From positions 1 to 64,000 of the forward strand of contig JACCGJ010019042.1 in NCBI GenBank assembly GCA_013407085.1: a stretch of DNA of 64,000 nucleotides, read 5' to 3'. A program made the position numbers and the translations under genes. The notes under the pieces were generated by a model. It had not been told where the DNA came from. It was given only the letters and a program-made list of their open reading frames with translations, and made no database searches. Each line of letters begins with the position of its first letter. Position 1 is the first letter of the stretch. Positions 49,120 through 60,561 of the stretch are shown piece after piece. This DNA is from Atriophallophorus winterbourni (lineage: Eukaryota > Platyhelminthes > Trematoda > Plagiorchiida > Microphallidae).

Positions 49120-52116
49120 TTAATCCCTTGAGTTCCTGGAGGAACATAGGGCCTCGGCAACTTGTCTCCACTTTGGTCTGTCCATAGCAGCCAGTTTGAT
49201 GTCGTTCCAGTTAAGTCCACACTTGCGGATTTCCTCTTCACACGAGCGCTTCCAAGATAGCCTTGGGCGTCCGACCCGTCTCTTCCCGATTGGGTTCCAT
49301 ACCAGAGCATGACGCGTGATGTCATCATAAGGTTTCCGCAAGGTGTGCCCAACCCATCTCCACTTTCTTCTACTGATCTGCTGGGCGATCGGGTCCTCAG
49401 CAGCAATCTGCCACAGGTCTTGATTCCTTATCTTTTCTGGCCATTTTACCCCAATAATTCGACGAAGGCAATTATTGTGGAATGATTGCAAGCGGCCAGA
49501 AGACTTTGCTGTCACTCGCCAGGTTTCCGATCCATAGAGTAGCACGGATTTGACGTTGCTTCTGAATATACGGAGTTTCGTGCGTTTTGATAGAACCTTC
49601 GACTCCCAAATGGGTTTCAAAGCTATGAACGCGTATCTTGCTTTGCCGATTCTGGCGACTATGTCTTCGTCCGTGCCACCACTTATTGAAACAATGCTGC
49701 CGAGGTAGACGAATTGCGTGACGTCTTTGACTGCTTTACCATTGATGGTGATTGATGGGTGCTCATCAGTTAGCACACGGAGGACTTCTGTTTTTTCGGT
49801 ATTCACGCGTAGTCCTGCATATGAAGCAAAGTGTGCTAGTCTATCGGTCTTTCTCTGAAGACGTTGGGGGTCACGTGATATCAAGCAGACATCATCAGCG
49901 TATTCCAGATCCTCCAAATGCTCGGATTCCTTCCAATCGATACCATTCCTCTCACCTTTTACTGTCTGTTTCATTATCCAGTCTATTACCAACAGAAAAA
50001 TCATTGGGGACAACAGGCATCCCTGGCGAACGCCAGTCTCAACTGCAAATGGATCGGTCAGTCTTCCGTTGTGAATTACCTGACAGGAGGCACCTTCATA
50101 CAGCTGCTTTATGAGGTCCATGTACAGCGGTGGGACCCCATAGTGTGGCAAAAGCTTCCATATGAATTCGCGGTCCACACTGTCGAAGGCTTTCTCAAAA
50201 TCTATGAAGTTGAGGCAAAGAGGCGATTGCCATTCAATGCTTTGTTCAATTATTATGCGGAGGGTCGCAATTTGGTCGATACCAGACTTTTGTTTTCTGA
50301 AGCCTGATTGCTCTGGCCGTAACACTTGGTCGATAGCGTCGCGCAAACGCATAAGGATGATGCGTGTAAGTACTTTACTAGGGACTGAGAGCAGCATGAT
50401 ACCTCGCCAGTTTTTGCATAGCCTCAGATCCCCTTTCTTAGGAAGTTTGACCAAATGACCTCTCTTCCAATCATTTGGGACCCGTCTTTCTGACCAGATT
50501 TTCTGCAGCAGAGGAAGTAACATATCAGCCGAGGTGTCCAAATCAGCCTTCAGAGCTTCTGGTGGAATCCCATCTGGGCCTGGTGCTTTGCCATTCTTTA
50601 GCGATTTTAAGGCAAAAAGGATTTCATTTCGACCGGGGGGGTCGGTGTTTACGTCTAGCAAATTTGCTGCAGGTGGGATGTCAGTGACTGAAGTAGGTGC
50701 TGGTCGATTTAGGAGTTCCTTGAAGTGCTCCATCCATCGCTTTCTTTGCACCGATTCCTGACTGATAAGGTTACCTTCACCGTCCTTTATTATTTTGCCG
50801 TAAGGTATTTTCCTTCCTGATAAGGTTCTGGTAATGTTGTAGACGGTGTTCAGGTCTCTCTTTTCTGCTGCATTTTCCGCCTCCGTTGCCAGCATTTCAT
50901 AGAACCGCCTCTTGTCACTTCTGGCACTTCGTTTCACGTCTTTATTTAGGGAGCCGTATTGTTCGATCAGTTGGTTTTTCTGCTTGGTGTCCTTACACCG
51001 GAGGATCTGTTGTTTCAGCTGCCTTCTCGAGTTGATCAGTGTCCAAGTCTCACTCGAGATCCACTCTTTGTCTTTCTTTACCCGTCTGCCAATTACGTGC
51101 TTACAAGTGTCTTGCCAACAGTCTTTCAGAGCGGTCCAGTGTTCATTTATTGGGAGCTCAGGGGTTAAGTTGTTGAGCGATTCGAATCTGTTTTTCAGTG
51201 AGATTGAGAAAATCTCTCTTGTACGCTCTTCCCTTAGTTTCTGCGTGTGGTACTTTACACTAGGCCGACTGCCGGTTTCGTAGAAAGCTCTCAACTTGAT
51301 TTTAATTTTGGCCATTAGAAGGTAGTGGTCTGAAGCAACATCCGCACCTCGCATTACGCGTGTATCAAGGAGACTATGTCTCCATTTTCGTGAAATCGAT
51401 AGGTGATCGATTTGATTGGCAGTAACACCATCAGGTGATGTCCAGGTGGCCTTGTGGATGTTTCGGTGTTGAAAGATGCTGCCTCCGATGACCAGATCGT
51501 TGAGCGCGCAAAAATCTGCGAAAAGTTCACCGTTTTCATTCATTTCACCTAGGGCATGCGTACCCATCACAGATTCTCTCCCTGTGTTGTCTGGACCCAA
51601 TTTCGCGTTCATGTCACCCATCAAAATCTTGATATCTCGCTTGGGTGTCTTGTCTAGGACAGACTGCAGACGCACGTAAAATTCTTCTTTCGACTCAAGG
51701 CTAGCATTGTTTGTGGGTGCATAACATTGAATTACCGTCACATTTCTCCCCTTGGAGTTGAATCTGGCTGTGATTATCCGTGAGTCAACGGGTTCCCATC
51801 CAATGAGAGCGCCTGCAGCTATTGGGGATAACATAATGGCGACGCCTTCCGAATGACTATGGTTCTCATCTTCATGACCTGAGTAAATAATCCGTTCCCC
51901 GGATGTCAAAACCAACATACCAGATCCATTCCATCTACTTTCACATATTCCCAGCAGTTGTATACCATACCTTTGCATTTCTTTCGCGACCTGTGCAGCC
52001 TTTCCGGTCTCATACATCGTACGGACGTTCCATGTGGCAATCTTTGTTGTTGCTTTCATCGACAGAAGATTCATCTGCTGACTGGCTTCCGGTGGGCTTT
52101 CACCAGTCTGCTTCAT
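49120..52116 (-). CDS. RTE endonuclease-reverse transcriptase polyprotein, intact
   Basis: An uninterrupted frame of 998 codons from the first ATG (52114-52116); the frame is open about 75 bases further upstream but without ATG. Residues about 20-270 form an APE-type endonuclease: TWNVRT with its Asn, LGICESRW with the catalytic Glu near 59, LMGDMNAKLG with Asp/Asn near 168-170, NQIDHL and VASDHYLL with the Asp-His pair near 263. Residues about 490-790 are the RT: FIDFEKAFDSVD with Asp near 639, GVRQGCLLSPMIF, and YADD at about 739-742. The C-terminus has KSVLLYGSETWRVT, WRWVGHTLRKP and GKRRVGRPRLSWKR. All catalytic residues I can check are present. The protein would nick target DNA and reverse-transcribe element RNA in place. 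Confidence 0.95.
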   Translation of the reverse strand: MKQTGESPPEASQQMNLLSMKATTKIATWNVRTMYETGKAAQVAKEMQRYGIQLLGICESRWNGSGMLVLTSGERIIYSGHEDENHSHSEGVAIMLSPIAAGALIGWEPVDSRIITARFNSKGRNVTVIQCYAPTNNASLESKEEFYVRLQSVLDKTPKRDIKILMGDMNAKLGPDNTGRESVMGTHALGEMNENGELFADFCALNDLVIGGSIFQHRNIHKATWTSPDGVTANQIDHLSISRKWRHSLLDTRVMRGADVASDHYLLMAKIKIKLRAFYETGSRPSVKYHTQKLREERTREIFSISLKNRFESLNNLTPELPINEHWTALKDCWQDTCKHVIGRRVKKDKEWISSETWTLINSRRQLKQQILRCKDTKQKNQLIEQYGSLNKDVKRSARSDKRRFYEMLATEAENAAEKRDLNTVYNITRTLSGRKIPYGKIIKDGEGNLISQESVQRKRWMEHFKELLNRPAPTSVTDIPPAANLLDVNTDPPGRNEILFALKSLKNGKAPGPDGIPPEALKADLDTSADMLLPLLQKIWSERRVPNDWKRGHLVKLPKKGDLRLCKNWRGIMLLSVPSKVLTRIILMRLRDAIDQVLRPEQSGFRKQKSGIDQIATLRIIIEQSIEWQSPLCLNFIDFEKAFDSVDREFIWKLLPHYGVPPLYMDLIKQLYEGASCQVIHNGRLTDPFAVETGVRQGCLLSPMIFLLVIDWIMKQTVKGERNGIDWKESEHLEDLEYADDVCLISRDPQRLQRKTDRLAHFASYAGLRVNTEKTEVLRVLTDEHPSITINGKAVKDVTQFVYLGSIVSISGGTDEDIVARIGKARYAFIALKPIWESKVLSKRTKLRIFRSNVKSVLLYGSETWRVTAKSSGRLQSFHNNCLRRIIGVKWPEKIRNQDLWQIAAEDPIAQQISRRKWRWVGHTLRKPYDDITRHALVWNPIGKRRVGRPRLSWKRSCEEEIRKCGLNWNDIKLAAMDRPKWRQVAEALCSSRNSRD

Positions 52117-52149
52117 TTTTACCTCAGATGAGGTTTCTTCTCGATTCAA

Positions 52150-52581
52150 GCATGGAGATCTTACTTTGGTATGACATGTTGCTTTGGTTTCAGTAGCGGT
52201 TTGAGGTTTTTACAGAGTGGGGTTGCTGACCCCGCGTCTAACCCTCCTCCTTTTGCAGACGGGCTTGGGACCGTCCTCGGCGGAGTATTGTGATTGTGTA
52301 ATCCGCAGGAAGCGGAGGTTTGGAGTCAGGGTTTCCATCCCCTAGATGGACTGCCCTCCCAGGCTGACGAGCTCCATCTACCCGAAACGAACTGGTTTTG
52401 AGGTGCCAGTCACCCGCCTTCGCCCCTTCTCCTGTCAGTAGAAGCAGTTCCGCCACGAGCAGGCCAGGAGTTGGGCTTCGGTTGTCAGAGGCGATTTGAG
52501 ACGCACGCCGTATGGGAGCATTTTGTAGGTAGCGGGAGCATATCCCCACCACCACCCCCGGCTGTGACAACCTTTGGAACC
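52150..52581 (-). promoter_or_regulatory. RTE 5' leader, shared and foldable
   Basis: The leader begins ggttccaaaggttgtcacag. About 95 bases in it has ctctgacaaccgaagccc. The blocks ggttgtc and gacaacc can pair over 7 bases, enclosing a ggggatatgctccc hairpin and a ggcg/cgcc pair. The same blocks occur in order in the copies at 24238, 35795 (minus) and 61754, with single mismatches in the stem. Later parts (gggcgaaggcgggtgactgg, cctgggagggca) are also shared. RTE leaders must carry an internal promoter, and some non-LTR elements carry a self-cleaving ribozyme at this place. Neither function is shown here. Confidence 0.5.
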
Positions 52582-52593
52582 TCTCGTCCAATG
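52582..52593. repeat. Target-site duplication, right copy
   Basis: tctcgtccaatg, identical to 49093-49104 and directly adjoining the 5' end of the complete RTE. Confidence 0.9.
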
Positions 52594-53755
52594 CCTGCAA
52601 GTTAAATACATCGGGGAATCGGGTTGATCAACACACGGATACAAACTAGGATGGTAAATGAGTTGGAATAACGTGTAGATGACCGCTATACTCAAGTTGT
52701 TTGATTTATTCCAAAATGCGAATACTGAAAGTTCTCTTACGCGGAACGAATGTCAATGGTTGAAATTTAACAACAGACGTATGTGCTTTGCAACAACAGA
52801 GCGAAATGCGACCTACAAGGTAAGGTAATAAATTAAGATCGATTAACTATTGATCAACTGGTCGGAACAACCACACCTGATATCGATCGATCTGAAAACA
52901 CTGAGATTCACATACATTAGCATGAGCTAAATTGGAGAGTACCACACAAGAAGAAAAATGGTAACAAAATGGTAACGCTTGAAATATAGGGTGTTTTGTT
53001 ATCCAAAATTTTTGTTAATGGTGCCAGTTAGTCTATAGCAGCGCTAAACGCCTGTTGTATAGACACGTTATAACAAAGCCAACAGTTGAAGGAACACTGG
53101 TTGAAAGTTATGAAAGAGGTTTGCTTGGAATCCGATGACAAGTAGAACAGGGTACCCACGTACTGCTGCTCTTATATGAAGTCACTATAGGTGTTAGCGG
53201 CTTACACATGGTTAAGAGCAGGGGTGCGAATCAGAGCATTTAGAAAACTGCGTCAAACGAGGTGCATAAAATTAAAATTCGCGTGACCGTTTGGCCAAGC
53301 TCAGTGTGAAGTCTAATGTGATGTAGATTTCATACAATCAAGTAGATTGTAGTGAAACTGCTCGGAGAAAAATGGAGTATATTGGATGGAGGACCGCATA
53401 ATAACGATAAGTATCGAATGCAAAGCTACCATGCAGTCAAATCAAAGTAAACGATTCATAGGGGGGCTGATATTTTCGTAATTCCAAAATGATTTGCAAC
53501 AGGAATATTAACAAGACAACACGCTGGTGTAGCTTGATAAATCCGTTTGCTAAACGGAGCCTGTTTCCTCGAGTTTTTGAACTACGTCACCATTTTCTCT
53601 TTTCCGAAATAGCGAATCCCGACGTTCTCAGAACTTTTTGTGGTAGAAAAAGGTTAACAATAACCACAGGATGACGAAGTATTTAGACTTAGAATGTAAA
53701 ATCTTCCAAGAATTAATAGAAACAGTCAAATATCGCATAGTTTGTCATGTCCTAA
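52594..53755. other. No supported feature
   Basis: AT-rich sequence between the complete RTE and the next CR1 copy. Frames are short and unrecognised. Confidence 0.3.
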
Positions 53756-55965
53756 TCGAGACTTGAAGCGAAATCTTCAACTGATTCCGAGCGTGATTTC
53801 TTCGAACAAGCTTTTCCACCTGAAGCAAATTCTGACCTAGAAACATTTCGCCGAATATCCAATCGAAAATGTGGAACGCTTAAAGCTTTAAAATGTTTGT
53901 GTGTTCGAGTAAGTTCTTTGGGTTTTAGTCAATGTTTGCGGAGATGATTTTCGGTGCGTACAATTTTAAATGCCAAGATGAGGTCATGTAATTTTAGTTT
54001 TGACATTCGCTCTTGTAAGGGCGAATTTTTGTAACAGGACACCAACTTTATCGCACGATGATAAATCGTGTCAAGTAGTTCAATATCATTCCTCAGCCAT
54101 GGTGCACAGGATGAGATTGAATATTCAATAACAGGACGTATATATGTATCGAGAAACCCAGGCTAAAGTTTCGAGCAAACCCATGATAAGGCTTGATGTT
54201 ACACGACACCCAGATACTTTTCTGCGGTTGTCCAGACGAGATCTTGTGTGCCAAGCTGATACGTGTAGTGCAGATTTGTCAAGCCGCAGCGTTTTACATT
54301 TGAGAGGATTAAAGGGCAACTCATTTTCTGGGGGACAAGCGGTATAATAGTGCACAGATCCCATTGTAATGCCATAAGCCATTAATAAACCTAATACGTT
54401 TCCATATCTTAATATCATTGGCAAACAGTGTGAAATTACATGCGATGTCCTCCACCACATCATTCATATGCACCAAGTACAAACGAGGTTCATGAACCGA
54501 GCCCTGTGGAATTCCACTTGTGACGTCTATTCTTCTAGATAGGGTGCTGCTAACGTGATATGATTCTGAATCTTACACAACAGCTTTCAAATTGCTTCCA
54601 TACCAACATTATTATGAGTTGCCCGGGAGTCACACTTTCTAGCTAACCATTTCTTTGTTCTACTCCGGAAAACAAACAGCATCTGCAATGCTACTTGACA
54701 AAAATGTAACATTAAGTGGATCTGAGCCTTTTCCTTGATAGTTAGGCGAACAAGGTATTCTGTATGTGTCGACGACTACAAAATTTGGGGAACCGATAGT
54801 CTCGGTAATAAATGACCACTGTTTACGATCGTGCTTTTTTCTTTCATATACCGTTGCGGCCTTTGTATTTTCTGGAACGTCGAGCAAAATAATATTCCTT
54901 GATGCTGCTTGATACCGACCATTCGGCGTTCGTTGTCTTTCCCACCAAGGAACGTCAGCATATATACGGTGGTGTTAGTCGCTTTGTTCTCGGAGCAAAT
55001 ACGATTTCAGTAGGACATTTTCCATGTCATTTTCGTCGGCAAAAGTAATCCTAAGCAAACATGGTTTGTCTTGATTCGGGGACTTCGGGTGACGAGCAAG
55101 CCGAGTTACCGATGCCTGTTGTATATCATCTAAGCCAATTCGATTACCAATAACTAAACATTTATCAAGGTCATGTTTTTGCATTGCTTGAAAGAGCGTA
55201 ATTTTTGGCTCAGTAATATTGATGCAGATTACGCTTAAAATCTTTCCGTGCTTTATAGAGTTTTTCGGCTCCATATAATGCGAGACGGTTTTGTTCAGAA
55301 CTTCCTTTTTGGCGTGCCGTTCAGGCGTCAGTGCTCCCGTCAAACACTTACCTGCTTTAGTCACCATATGGGCAAATGTTGGGTTGTTATAGTGTGACGC
55401 AACTAGACGGTGGGGATTCCTGGCTAGTGTTCGCCAATTTATCTGATGATGACCACGGTAAGCAGGGTTCGCTAGGTCCATCTTTATTACACCCGGATAA
55501 GCAGTCACAACATTCAGTTAAGGGAGCACTTTTTGGCGTATTTTCTCATCCTTTTTGCCGCCTTGAGTAACATCTATTTCGGGTTGAATTGCGTTGGCAA
55601 TTGTATCTACCAAAAGTGGTTTTGGTATTTCCCCAAGTTTTCGATAACAATTTTCCAAAATCTCTATTCGAGTTTCCAGCTTTGCCTCATGGGGAGGATT
55701 TGTAGTCGTATCGCTAGGCTATTTATTTTGACATGCATTAGATACGTAGCCAACGCCGGGGAAAGCAACGTTGTTAATACACGATACCACTTCCTGCCTT
55801 AGGGCTTTATCACAGTTGGTAAGTACTCTACCCAAGCAGCCAAAACATTTAACTACGTGAGATCCAGCGCTTACCCCTTTGTTGCACATTTTAGATGCTG
55901 CTACCTTCTTCGGCTGGGGCATCGAGGTCATGCATCGTGTCATTGTTGCAATCCAGCACACTTGG
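53756..55965 (-). mobile_element. CR1 retrotransposon, second subfamily, with large internal deletion
   Basis: On the minus strand ORF1 comes first: a decayed finger at 55719-55961 (VVKCFGCLGRVLTNCDKAL), then modules at 54975-55508 (ILSVICINITEPKITLFQ, KPCLLRITFADENDME) and 54660-54887 (VVVDTYRIPCSPNYQGKG, SSSIADAVCFPE). Directly after ORF1 the sequence enters the second half of the RT: VTSGIPQGSVHE, LFANDIKIWKRI (catalytic box changed to FAND), ELPFNPLKCKTLRL, IEYSISSCAPWLRNDIELL and YHRAIKLV, ending near 53756. The endonuclease and first RT half are missing, so about 1.5 kb seems lost between ORF1 and the RT core. It is inactive. Confidence 0.8.
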
Positions 55966-57127
55966 CGATGCAGTTGTTTATCGATCGATAGCTACAGGTG
56001 GAGTGAGTGCGTTGAATCGGAGTAGCGCGATCAAAGCGGTAAAAAGCGAACGAAATGACAGAGTTGAAGAAAATATCAGTCGATTCGAAATGATGTGATC
56101 TTCTCAACAGTATTCGAACGAACGATATTCTCAATCGACAGGGATATTGCAAGCGTAGGTAAATTTGGGTTAAAACTTGAAAAATTGGATTCTCAAAGAT
56201 TCACCTTGCCCGAAGTTGAAACGGGTATATTCCAGATGAGCAAATTAAGACGAGTTCAATGATAGATGAACCGTCCAGCTCAGACTAACGTGTAAGGAAA
56301 TAAATCCAAAATTATGAGAGCACACATTTATGCGTCCGCACAACACGTCAGTCTTGTCCTTGAATTCATGTTTCTAGAAAAATGAATGTAACGAAGATAA
56401 ATATTGCGGTCAATGTTAACCGAAAAAGGAAAGCAGCAAAGCAAATTCCCAGTGGCAGAACAGTCGAATTACTGTTAAACATTTCAACTAAAATGTACAA
56501 CCAGATGTTTTACTTCTGGCTTTTAACGGAAAAGCGGTAACATCGTTTCGACGTACCACGTGCCGAAATCTACGTGACTGATTGAATTGGAATCAGTAAA
56601 ATCACATAAATTTTCTATTGAAATTGTCAGAATAGCATATTGTTACATTCGGGAAAAATTACTACTAAGGGTAACGTAGTAAACGTTTTAAGTCGAGCGA
56701 TTCGAGAATAGTATATATAAACAGATTTAAGAACAAAACCAAATGCAGAACGTTAGAATGTTTCAATGCAATTAGTTATAACGTTTGACGAAGAACAAAA
56801 TAGAAACATAGCGTAACAAGCGATGGCAAAACATTAAACACAAGTATTTAGATAAATTAGCCCGATCATCTCACGTTAATCAAACAGTTTTTCTTCACAT
56901 GGTTAATCACTTAATTATAACAAGATGCAAATAAGCAATCCACCAGGAATCTGCCGATCAAAAAACATAGTGAAATTGAAAAATAGCAGCAAATGTACTC
57001 CGTTGTTGACGTCCCCTGCACTTGCAGCACAGTACACTGGTCGTTTCAAAGAATCGTGTGCGCCTGACCGGGAGTTAATCTATGATTCTCTATTTGAACA
57101 CCATACGATCGTTATTTAAAATTGCTT
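55966..57127. other. No supported feature
   Basis: AT-rich sequence upstream of the CR1 copy. It could include its 5' UTR, but no boundary or duplication was found. Confidence 0.3.
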
Positions 57128-57262
57128 TAAAAGAAACTTTGTTCAACCAATCTGAATTCGATTTCCTGGCTAAAATTTTGCCCGTTGACTAACATCCTGA
57201 TGGCAAACAGCCAGGAACCGGTGTGTAAGGGATGGGATGTGAGCACCACAATACATCATGTG
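57128..57262 (-). repeat. Interspersed repeat, TATTGTGGTG family, copy 2
   Basis: On the minus strand it reads tattgtggtgctcacatccc, atcccttacacacc, ggttcctggctgtttgccat. This matches the copies at 12988 and 62299. The adjoining aactttgttcaaccaatctg resembles 7855-7880. Confidence 0.5.
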
Positions 57263-57984
57263 AAATACTTCTTGGAAATAGTTGAACTCACAAAGTGAGA
57301 AATAAGATTTACCGACAAAAACTGACTAGTTCTATCTATACCAATGACGAAACATAGAGCGATGAATTGTATTTGAAGTACCAAGTGCAGATGAATGTCG
57401 CATCAGTGTGACTCGCGTTGAATATTTGTGCGACCCGATCTAACCGCGTTAAACATCACTCGCACAAAGCAAGACCGATCGTAGTCTGTTTCGCAACAAA
57501 AGACCCACACCGACCCACACATCAGCGTATGCAAAAACAGTATGCAGTTAAAGTGATTAAGTTCGTCAGCTACACACACTGGAGATAAAAAGTCAACGGT
57601 CGAAAATTAGCGGTCAATATGGCTTTGTAACGTCGATTCACGTAGTTGCACGTGTCAAACCAATGATGACCGACGATTGAGTAAACCAGTCAAATTCAGT
57701 CCATTAACGAAACTGGTAAATTACCAGCAGTCGCAAAGTCAGATTCGTCGAATTTAACGATGCAGTCTTCATGTGATGAAAGCAAACAACCTGAAGTCGG
57801 TAGCGGGGTAAGTGCGACAATGTCGCATACACTTACTATGAACGCAATCATCGAAGGCTACTCATCAGAATCAGCACACGCCATACATTCTGATGAATTT
57901 CGGACCATCAATGCTGGATGCTTACCGTCGCAGCCAACTGTTCAAAGACAGGTGTCAATTTCCAACGCTCTCTTCCGACTGCGT

Positions 57985-59560
57985 GCCCCTATTAGGCTTG
58001 CATCGTTCAGTGTCCGTCCCTTGCAACAACGAGAACATCCTGGACAAGCTCGCTCTCTAGAGACACTAGGTATCGACATATGTTGTCTATCGGAAACCCG
58101 TCTTCGTGACATTTATTCGGTATTTCAACTGAGTTCTCCTGACTCTTGGGAGTAGGTTTTACTTAAGTGTGTCCAGTGATCCCTTGATTCCTCTGCCGGC
58201 CTAGTTGGTGTTGGAATTATTCTTAGCCAGCCTCTCTTCTAGACTGGATAGCCGTTAATAGCAGACTGCGCAGCGAGATTTCAGGATTACAGTAGAGTGA
58301 ACAAGCACCGTGTCGAGACGAAAACATTTCGTCTTCTCGGCGTTCGCACCCACGAGCTGCAGGGGAGGTGAAAAAAAATCATACGAAGAACTTCGTTCAC
58401 TCCTAATGAAAGCACGCAAAAAGCGATATAGTGGTGCTTGCAAGCGATTTTAATGCTCGAGTTCGATGTATCACAACCTGAGCGCTTCCTTGGAGAGAAT
58501 TATGGGAAGTCAAACTACCGAACAGGCAATGGAGAGATTGTTGTCCCTCTGTGACGACCACAGCCTCCACAAATTTTCGACATCCCAAGCGCCATCTGAC
58601 TACTTGACGCTCCCCATCACAGCGTACTTGGGCGCAGCTTGACCATATCGCGATAAGCTATTGCTGGCGAAGCAGTGTCAAAAACTGTAGATCCTACTGG
58701 AGTACCAGTGTAAATTCTGACCACGCTTTAGTGTGCGCAACCCAAACGAAAGCGTCCCATACTAGACACAAACGCTTTATCACTGCCGGAAGTGAAAGCC
58801 AGATTTTAGTTTCCCTTAAAAAAATCGGGCGGTTTAGCTTGGTTGTCACAGGCACTACTTTAAGCAAACACTACGACTCTGCTTCGGAATGCTGCAAAGT
58901 GTCTCGTCACACCGCTGGATCTCTGCTGAGTCCCTTACGATACGCGAAAAGCGCCGCGCCTTGCCGAGTGGTTTTGAGTATGATGATCGGAAGTGTCTTA
59001 GATTACTAATCAACGATCGTCTGAGGCACAACCGAGATTTGGTGGAAAGAACGCGCCTCGACGGAAAGAGCGTCAGCTATGGGTGACATGCGAGGACTTA
59101 ACCAATTGATTAGGATCTGTGGCTCTAAGCCACGAGGCCTGGGTGAAACCATCCTGGATGTTGATGGTTCGCGCATAACTAACTTTGATATGCGTTTAGA
59201 AAGAGAATATTTTCGACGGCAGTTTAATCAGCACCGCCGACATCACTCTATTTCATTTGCAATAGTCCGTGTCGCTAGCCCCGCCCAGTGTAGAGGATAT
59301 ACAGGGATAGATCCAATCTCTAAAGCGTTACAAGGCGCCGCGCCTCGACGAGCTCCTCGGAAGGAGGCGAGACAGTAGTAGCAGAATTGCATGAGCTGTT
59401 CTCAAAGTTTTGGATGGATAAAGAGTACCTGCCTATGGATCTACTATCTTCGCAATATAATCCCATCGAAGTACGTCGCTATCCTGAGGAACTTATACGC
59501 TCGCTTTGGTTGTTTTCTATTTCACGCTTTGCTTATATACTTTTCATGTTTAATGTTTTC
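57985..59560 (+). mobile_element. SR3/Perere-3-like RTE retrotransposon, heavily decayed
   Basis: The plus-strand frame up to 58155 has RLASFSVRPLQQREHPGQA then LETLGIDICCLSETRLRD, the start of the endonuclease (NVRTL..IGQ..SLARTLE and IDVCC.SETRI in related elements). From about 58640 there are LDHIAISYRW and SDHALVCATQTKASHTR, the endonuclease end. Near 59290-59440 the phrase IQSLKRYKAPRLDELLGRR marks the start of the RT region. Stops and frameshifts are frequent. The 3' half is missing; the copy ends around 59560, just before a TA run. Confidence 0.65.
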
Positions 59561-59569
59561 TTGAACTTA

Positions 59570-59589
59570 ATATATATATATATATATAT
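59570..59589. repeat. TA microsatellite
   Basis: Ten TA units in a row next to the end of the decayed RTE. Confidence 0.95.
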
Positions 59590-59779
59590 CCATTTCCGAT
59601 GGATGTTTGATTGGATTAATTCAGATAGAAAAATATAACTGTTTTACAATCTCCCTGTCCCAAAAATAAAAAAATCAAGCGAGAATATAAAAATATGTAC
59701 TGCAAGAGCAATACAATCTGCCGCAAATTGTTAAAATACCAAAGAAAACAAGGAAAGGATAAAAATAACGTCTCTTCTT

Positions 59780-60487
59780 TCATTGCGTGGTTTGTTTACA
59801 TGGATGGGTTGCACAATGTGTATTTGACGCGTCGTCGATAGGAAGCGCGGAGGAAATGAGCAAGCATAGGCCTAAACGCAAGGAATCCAATTCGGCCTTT
59901 GTAGTGTCAGAAAAACCAACGCTAGATATATAGCTCTTCAGTAGATGAGATCTATTGCAAGATTGCGCTATCGTCAACGAAGAAACATTATCATATGGAT
60001 AAGCACAAATAAATGTGGTCAAAAGTAAGCTCAACCTTAAACCGGAATCGTTTATTTCGGCAAACGGGCAAGATCCGATAGGCCTTGAACCTTTAGACCG
60101 CAAAGATCCAGACATTCTAAGTACAGATAACTGAAAGGTCCCATGCGTTGTGAACCACTGAAACAAATCATCTGGAAGACCAGCGACTAGTCGTGAAACA
60201 ATCTGTCCAACAGAAGAAGTTAACAACTCCCGTATCATTAGCTGCTGCTTTGCACGGACGCAAGATTCTTCGTCAGAAGTTTGAAGTACTCCGAAGAAAA
60301 ACGAACGAGGAGTATGTCGGGCGAATGTGTCCAAAAGAAACTTGGCTCCCTCGGTAAGTAGTGATTCAACATCTTGTTCATCCCGATTGATATCAGAAGA
60401 GAGCCATGTTTTCCATGAATCCGCAGCTGATCTCAACCGGTAGCCAATGCTGTTCGGATCGCGTAGCGCAGAAGGCAACAGATAGGC
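59780..60487 (-). CDS. PCS: Phytochelatin synthase, terminal exon (C-terminal domain)
   Basis: The exon starts in phase 0 after the minus-strand acceptor ttaatag with AYLLPSALRDPNSIGYRL and gives 235 residues before the stop. It joins in frame to the catalytic exon ending ISDGARH at 60562. This part corresponds to the C-terminal region of phytochelatin synthases, which is variable and is thought to sense metal or stabilise the enzyme. Only seven cysteines are present and none form the Cys-Cys pairs usual in plant enzymes; the closest is HCATHPC near the end. A hydrophobic run RLSLLLTTFICAYP is notable. The intron to the previous exon is only 74 bases. Assignment depends on its continuity with the catalytic exon. 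Confidence 0.8.
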   Translation of the reverse strand, partial: AYLLPSALRDPNSIGYRLRSAADSWKTWLSSDINRDEQDVESLLTEGAKFLLDTFARHTPRSFFFGVLQTSDEESCVRAKQQLMIRELLTSSVGQIVSRLVAGLPDDLFQWFTTHGTFQLSVLRMSGSLRSKGSRPIGSCPFAEINDSGLRLSLLLTTFICAYPYDNVSSLTIAQSCNRSHLLKSYISSVGFSDTTKAELDSLRLGLCLLISSALPIDDASNTHCATHPCKQTTQ

Positions 60488-60561
60488 CTATTAAAACCGT
60501 AGTAACAATGGTTATTAAAGAGTTAATAACTAATATAACATAATATATTTGGTGGACTTAC

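Larger units (their letters stand above)
49105..52581 (-). mobile_element. Complete RTE-clade non-LTR retrotransposon (SR2-like), 3477 bp
   Basis: Both ends are fixed by a perfect 12-bp target-site duplication. Reading on the minus strand: a 5' end ggttccaaaggttgtcacag, a leader of about 430 bases, one long intact ORF, almost no 3' UTR, and a short tail of AAGT repeats (caagtaagtaagt) before the duplication. An APE endonuclease plus RT in one ORF, a tiny 3' UTR and a short-repeat tail are typical of the RTE clade. An intact reading frame and a perfect duplication point to a recent insertion; this copy could be a source element. The leader is shared with copies at 24238, 33608-35800, 61754 and, in part, 15822. 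Confidence 0.93.
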
